This document shows positions 61,211-64,000 of a stretch of 64,000 nucleotides of DNA, in pieces. This DNA is from JBEBVQ01 sp037190845. GTDB taxonomy: Bacteria; Bacteroidota; Bacteroidia; Chitinophagales; Chitinophagaceae. The notes beneath the pieces were generated by a model. It searched no databases. It was not told the DNA's origin and was given only the letters and a program-made list of their open reading frames with translations. Within the stretch, counting starts at the first letter, position 1; the number at the start of each line of letters is the position of its first letter. The position numbers were made by a program, and so were the translations under genes. The stretch covers positions 78,439 to 142,438 of the forward strand of contig JBBCJI010000021.1 in NCBI GenBank assembly GCA_037190845.1, written 5' to 3'.

Positions 61211-63193
61211 GTGTGTATTTCAACCTGTGAAAAGGACTTTCATACCAACAGGATCCTGCGATCAGCAACCGGCCTCCTGATAGTAGTGATGTTGTTCTAC
61301 ACCACAGGATATGCACAGCAGGTACCGGATTTGTTACAAATACCAAAAAGTGTACCATCTCACACAGACTCAATAAAACAACCATCGGAACCGGCAGACA
61401 AACGACAAACCTTCGGTTATGGCATGGATGGTAATATGACCCTGTTATACCTGGATACGGTAGCTGATCCTAAAGCATATACCCTGCAAGCCCAGAAAGA
61501 CCTGCAGTATGGTCATTATTTCACAGCCATACAGAAAGCGCTATATATAATAGATGTCGGAATGGATGATCCGGATAAGCGTGTATATCTGTCTCCTGCT
61601 TATAATATTATCGGCACCGCGTACAGCCGGTTGGGCAATATTTTACTGGCTACCAGGAATTATCTGAATGCAGTTTCGTATAAAGAACAACTTCCGGAAT
61701 CTCCCATAACGCTATCGGACATATACAACAACCTCGGCACGGTAATGCCGGACAACATCCAGGCATTCCAGTATTTCGACAAGGCGTATCATGCTGCTCA
61801 AAAAGAGAATAATGTTCGCATCATGGGCATGGCGCTGCAGAACAAATCACTGATACACGAAAAATCCGGAGATTATGAAAAAGCTGATCAGTGCATCAGG
61901 GAATCATACACACTCGGCGTAAAACATCAGGACTCCCTGCTGATATATGTAGCTTTTATGAGATGGGCCAACAGTGCCATAAACAGAGGGGAAGCACAAC
62001 AGGCGCTGGATTATATACACAACGCGGATATGATCATTAAACACATCAAACCGCATGTTTACGACAAGATATTACACCAGACAATGAAAGGTGAAATATA
62101 TCTTTCAGTGAAGGATTACAACCTTGCTGAAAAGTACTTTTTACACGCAGAAGCGCTCGCAAATACGCATCATAACGCCACCCAGGAAATAGTTGTATCT
62201 AAAGCGCTTGCAAAATTATATGAACAAAAACAGGACTATCCACTTTCCCAAAAATACCTGAAACGCTATGTTCATCTTAAAGACAGTGTGCTGAACGAAA
62301 ACATATCCCAGGGTATCGGCAGCCTGGAGCTACAATACAGGGTACATGAAAAAGACAAAGCACTCGCAGCAAAAGAACAGGAAATCCTGAAAAGAAATTA
62401 CCTTCTGTTAGCTATTGCATCGGGACTGATATTCCTGGGCGGAGGTTTTTATTTCTACTACCGCCACACAAAGCAAAAACAGAAAGTGCTACAACAGGAG
62501 AAAGAGATTTCACATCTGAAAGCTACCATGAATGGTGAAGAACAGGAACGTATACGTATTGCCCGCGAATTACACGATGGTATCATGGTACAGTTTTCAT
62601 CTGTACGCATGAATCTCGACACAATACTGGAAAGCCCGGAATCAGAAGGGGTAAGACAGGAACTGGGAACAGCGATAGCACACCTTGATGATGCGACAAG
62701 AGAACTGCGACGTTCGGCGCATAACCTGATGCCCGACATGCTGCTGGCAGAGGGGCTGAGCGGCGCTATCCAATACTTCTGCACATCAATCAGTCAGCGC
62801 TCAGGCGTTTCCATTACATTTCAGCAATACGGAACGCTTCCTGTTATTCAGACATCGTTTGAACTGATGCTCTACCGTATCGTACAGGAACTGGTGCAAA
62901 ATGCTATGAAGTACGCACAGGCAAGTAATGTTCTTGTACAGCTAGACATTACGGATACGCTTCTTACGATCACAGTAGAAGATAACGGCATCGGAATAGA
63001 AGAACATATTTCAGGCGGATACAAAGAAGGAAGTGGGCTGAGAGGCATACGCGACCGCATTGTTTCACTCAAAGGACATATGGATATCTCTTCCGAAAAT
63101 AACCGTGGTGCCACTATCTATATTGAACTCGAATTAACTACATTGCAAACTGAAACTGATACCAGACATGCCTATATCCATAGCAATAGTTGA
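61211..63193 (+). CDS. TPR-sensor histidine kinase (locus B)
   Basis: 660 residues, the same length as the locus A kinase and similar throughout. The start is a GTG at 61211; the first ATG (61289) would cut the signal peptide too short. It has a signal peptide/anchor (to about 36), a TPR sensor (about 70-390) and a transmembrane helix (about 397-417). The phospho-His is in ARELHDGIMVQFSSV near 453. The HATPase has N box ELVQNAMKYAQAS and lid DNGIGI...GSGL. The identical RIRIARELHDGIMVQFSSV core in kinases A and B indicates a duplication. It overlaps the regulator gene by 26 bp. The ligand is unknown. Confidence 0.92.
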   Translation: MCISTCEKDFHTNRILRSATGLLIVVMLFYTTGYAQQVPDLLQIPKSVPSHTDSIKQPSEPADKRQTFGYGMDGNMTLLYLDTVADPKAYTLQAQKDLQYGHYFTAIQKALYIIDVGMDDPDKRVYLSPAYNIIGTAYSRLGNILLATRNYLNAVSYKEQLPESPITLSDIYNNLGTVMPDNIQAFQYFDKAYHAAQKENNVRIMGMALQNKSLIHEKSGDYEKADQCIRESYTLGVKHQDSLLIYVAFMRWANSAINRGEAQQALDYIHNADMIIKHIKPHVYDKILHQTMKGEIYLSVKDYNLAEKYFLHAEALANTHHNATQEIVVSKALAKLYEQKQDYPLSQKYLKRYVHLKDSVLNENISQGIGSLELQYRVHEKDKALAAKEQEILKRNYLLLAIASGLIFLGGGFYFYYRHTKQKQKVLQQEKEISHLKATMNGEEQERIRIARELHDGIMVQFSSVRMNLDTILESPESEGVRQELGTAIAHLDDATRELRRSAHNLMPDMLLAEGLSGAIQYFCTSISQRSGVSITFQQYGTLPVIQTSFELMLYRIVQELVQNAMKYAQASNVLVQLDITDTLLTITVEDNGIGIEEHISGGYKEGSGLRGIRDRIVSLKGHMDISSENNRGATIYIELELTTLQTETDTRHAYIHSNS

Positions 63194-63809
63194 CGATCAT
63201 CCGCTGGCCATAAACGGATTGTCCAATATGCTGGCAAAAGCAAAAAAAAGCATACTGGTACAGAATACTTACCTGAATGGCAAAGCGCTGCTTGACGGTC
63301 TGAAGACACAGGTGCCTGATGTATTACTGATGGATTTACAGCTTCCGGATATCGGAGGAGAGCAACTGGCAGAAATAATCACACAAAGCTGGCCTGCCAT
63401 ACAGATCATTGTCATCACAAGTCTGGATGCCCCCATACATATCCGCACCATGATGCGTAAAGGCTGTAAAGGATATCTGCTTAAAAACGTAGACTTAAAA
63501 ACACTGACACATGCCATCGAACAGGTACATGAAGGTCAGGAATTTATCCAGCCGGAATTAAAAGAACAAATGGTGCAGCATATGCTGCAGGTACGGAAAA
63601 ATATTCCCACCCTGCCAACGCTCACCCGACGGGAACAGGAAATATTACAATTAATCTCTGAAGAATTAACAAATGCAGAAATAGCCGACAAGCTGCATGT
63701 AAGCCTGCGAACGGTAGAAAAGCACCGGTTTACATTAATGCAGAAGCTGGACAGCAAAAATACAGCGGGCTTGGTAAAGGTAGGTCTGAAGCTGGGTCTG
63801 ATCTCGTAA
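63168..63809 (+). CDS. LuxR/NarL-type response regulator (locus B)
   Basis: 213 residues. The receiver starts MPISIAIVDDHPLAINGL, with phospho-acceptor Asp56 (VLLMDLQLPD) and KGYLLKN. The LuxR domain (about 150-211) includes LTRREQEILQLISEELTNAEIA and SLRTVEKHRFTLMQKL. It overlaps the kinase gene by 26 bp, so translation is coupled and the pairing is secure. It is closest to the locus A regulator, including the TVEK recognition helix (TVEC or TIEC in locus C), so A/B and C regulators probably read different sites. Confidence 0.93.
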   Translation: MPISIAIVDDHPLAINGLSNMLAKAKKSILVQNTYLNGKALLDGLKTQVPDVLLMDLQLPDIGGEQLAEIITQSWPAIQIIVITSLDAPIHIRTMMRKGCKGYLLKNVDLKTLTHAIEQVHEGQEFIQPELKEQMVQHMLQVRKNIPTLPTLTRREQEILQLISEELTNAEIADKLHVSLRTVEKHRFTLMQKLDSKNTAGLVKVGLKLGLIS

Positions 63810-63899
63810 TTACATACGTCAGATAGAAAACTCCTATCTCCACTCCAGGTATATAATCGGCGGTTTGAGGATGGATAGTAAATGGTATTAGATAATAAA

Positions 63900-63933
63900 A
63901 AAGGCGCTGTGTTCATCTGATCACAGCGCCTTT
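63900..63933 (-). terminator. terminator of the rRNA operon
   Basis: AAAGGCGCTGTG (63900-63911) and CACAGCGCCTTT (63922-63933) are perfect complements over 12 bp. On the minus strand the stem runs into T-rich sequence. It lies 9 bp past the 3-prime end of 5S rRNA. Confidence 0.85.
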
Positions 63934-63941
63934 ACAATAAT

Positions 63942-64000
63942 TATGGCAGCTACCTACTCTCCCGCATTTTGGTGCAGTACCATCGGCCATGGAGGGCTTA
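63942..64000 (-). rRNA. 5S ribosomal RNA (3-prime part)
   Basis: Read on the minus strand the segment gives TAAGCCCTCCATGGCC, GATGGTACTGCACC and GGGAGAGTAGGTAGCTGCC, the standard 3-prime half of bacterial 5S rRNA. The gene is cut by the window edge. The 23S and 16S genes are expected beyond the right end. Confidence 0.9.

Overview
The window looks like a chromosomal segment of a Bacteroidota bacterium, most likely of the Chitinophagaceae/Chitinophagia. The reasons are: eleven large secreted proteins that end in the two C-terminal sorting domains of the type IX secretion system (T9SS types A and B); promoters of the Bacteroidota form TTTG-N19-TAnnTTTG; three TPR-sensor histidine kinase/LuxR regulator pairs; and an NrdB with the eukaryote-like FYGF motif. 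No transposase, integrase, phage gene or CRISPR array was seen. The sequence enters inside uvrA and leaves inside a 5S rRNA gene (minus strand), so an rRNA operon starts at the right edge.

Layout. 1-5.2 kb: end of uvrA, a stand-alone fusA, tRNA-Gln(TTG) with its promoter and terminator, then an FMN-binding glutamate-synthase-like protein and a Rnk/GreA-C-type factor. 5.3-14.4 kb (locus A): response regulator and kinase, divergent from two SBBP beta-propeller surface proteins and a type B sorted protein. 14.5-23.8 kb: mostly housekeeping (rplY/ctc, prs, ilvE, deoxynucleoside kinase, trpS) around a lectin/PKD surface protein, a glycosyltransferase/FkbM methyltransferase pair and a small protein that may be HolD-like. 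23.9-38.7 kb (locus C): regulator and kinase, then two tandem copies of a two-gene cassette (RCC1/fibronectin-III type A protein plus a very large type B protein), closed by an orphan regulator. 39.0-42.6 kb: a redoxin and a haem-c/copper monooxygenase-like lipoprotein, a BrkB/YihY membrane protein and a small lipoprotein. 42.7-46.5 kb: a cobalamin riboswitch in front of class I ribonucleotide reductase nrdB-nrdA. 46.7-54.2 kb: a DUF6600-like envelope protein, a hydrolase, an S9 peptidase, dapB and a patatin, separated by clusters of palindromic extragenic repeats. 54.3-63.8 kb (locus B): two type B proteins and an SBBP protein, divergent from a kinase/regulator pair. This is locus A in mirror image.

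How it fits together. The strongest signal is regulatory. Three promoters in locus C (two for surface-protein genes, one for the orphan regulator) and the SBBP promoter of locus B share one architecture on the minus strand: a TAnnTTTG box with a CGTA-containing site starting exactly 35 nt upstream of it. The three locus C promoters also carry 10-bp-spaced TACnTA-type direct repeats further out. This suggests a LuxR-type regulon in which TPR-sensor kinases control secreted adhesin-like proteins. The second strong signal is the B12 riboswitch on a B12-independent ribonucleotide reductase, which implies that a B12-dependent reductase is encoded elsewhere in the genome.
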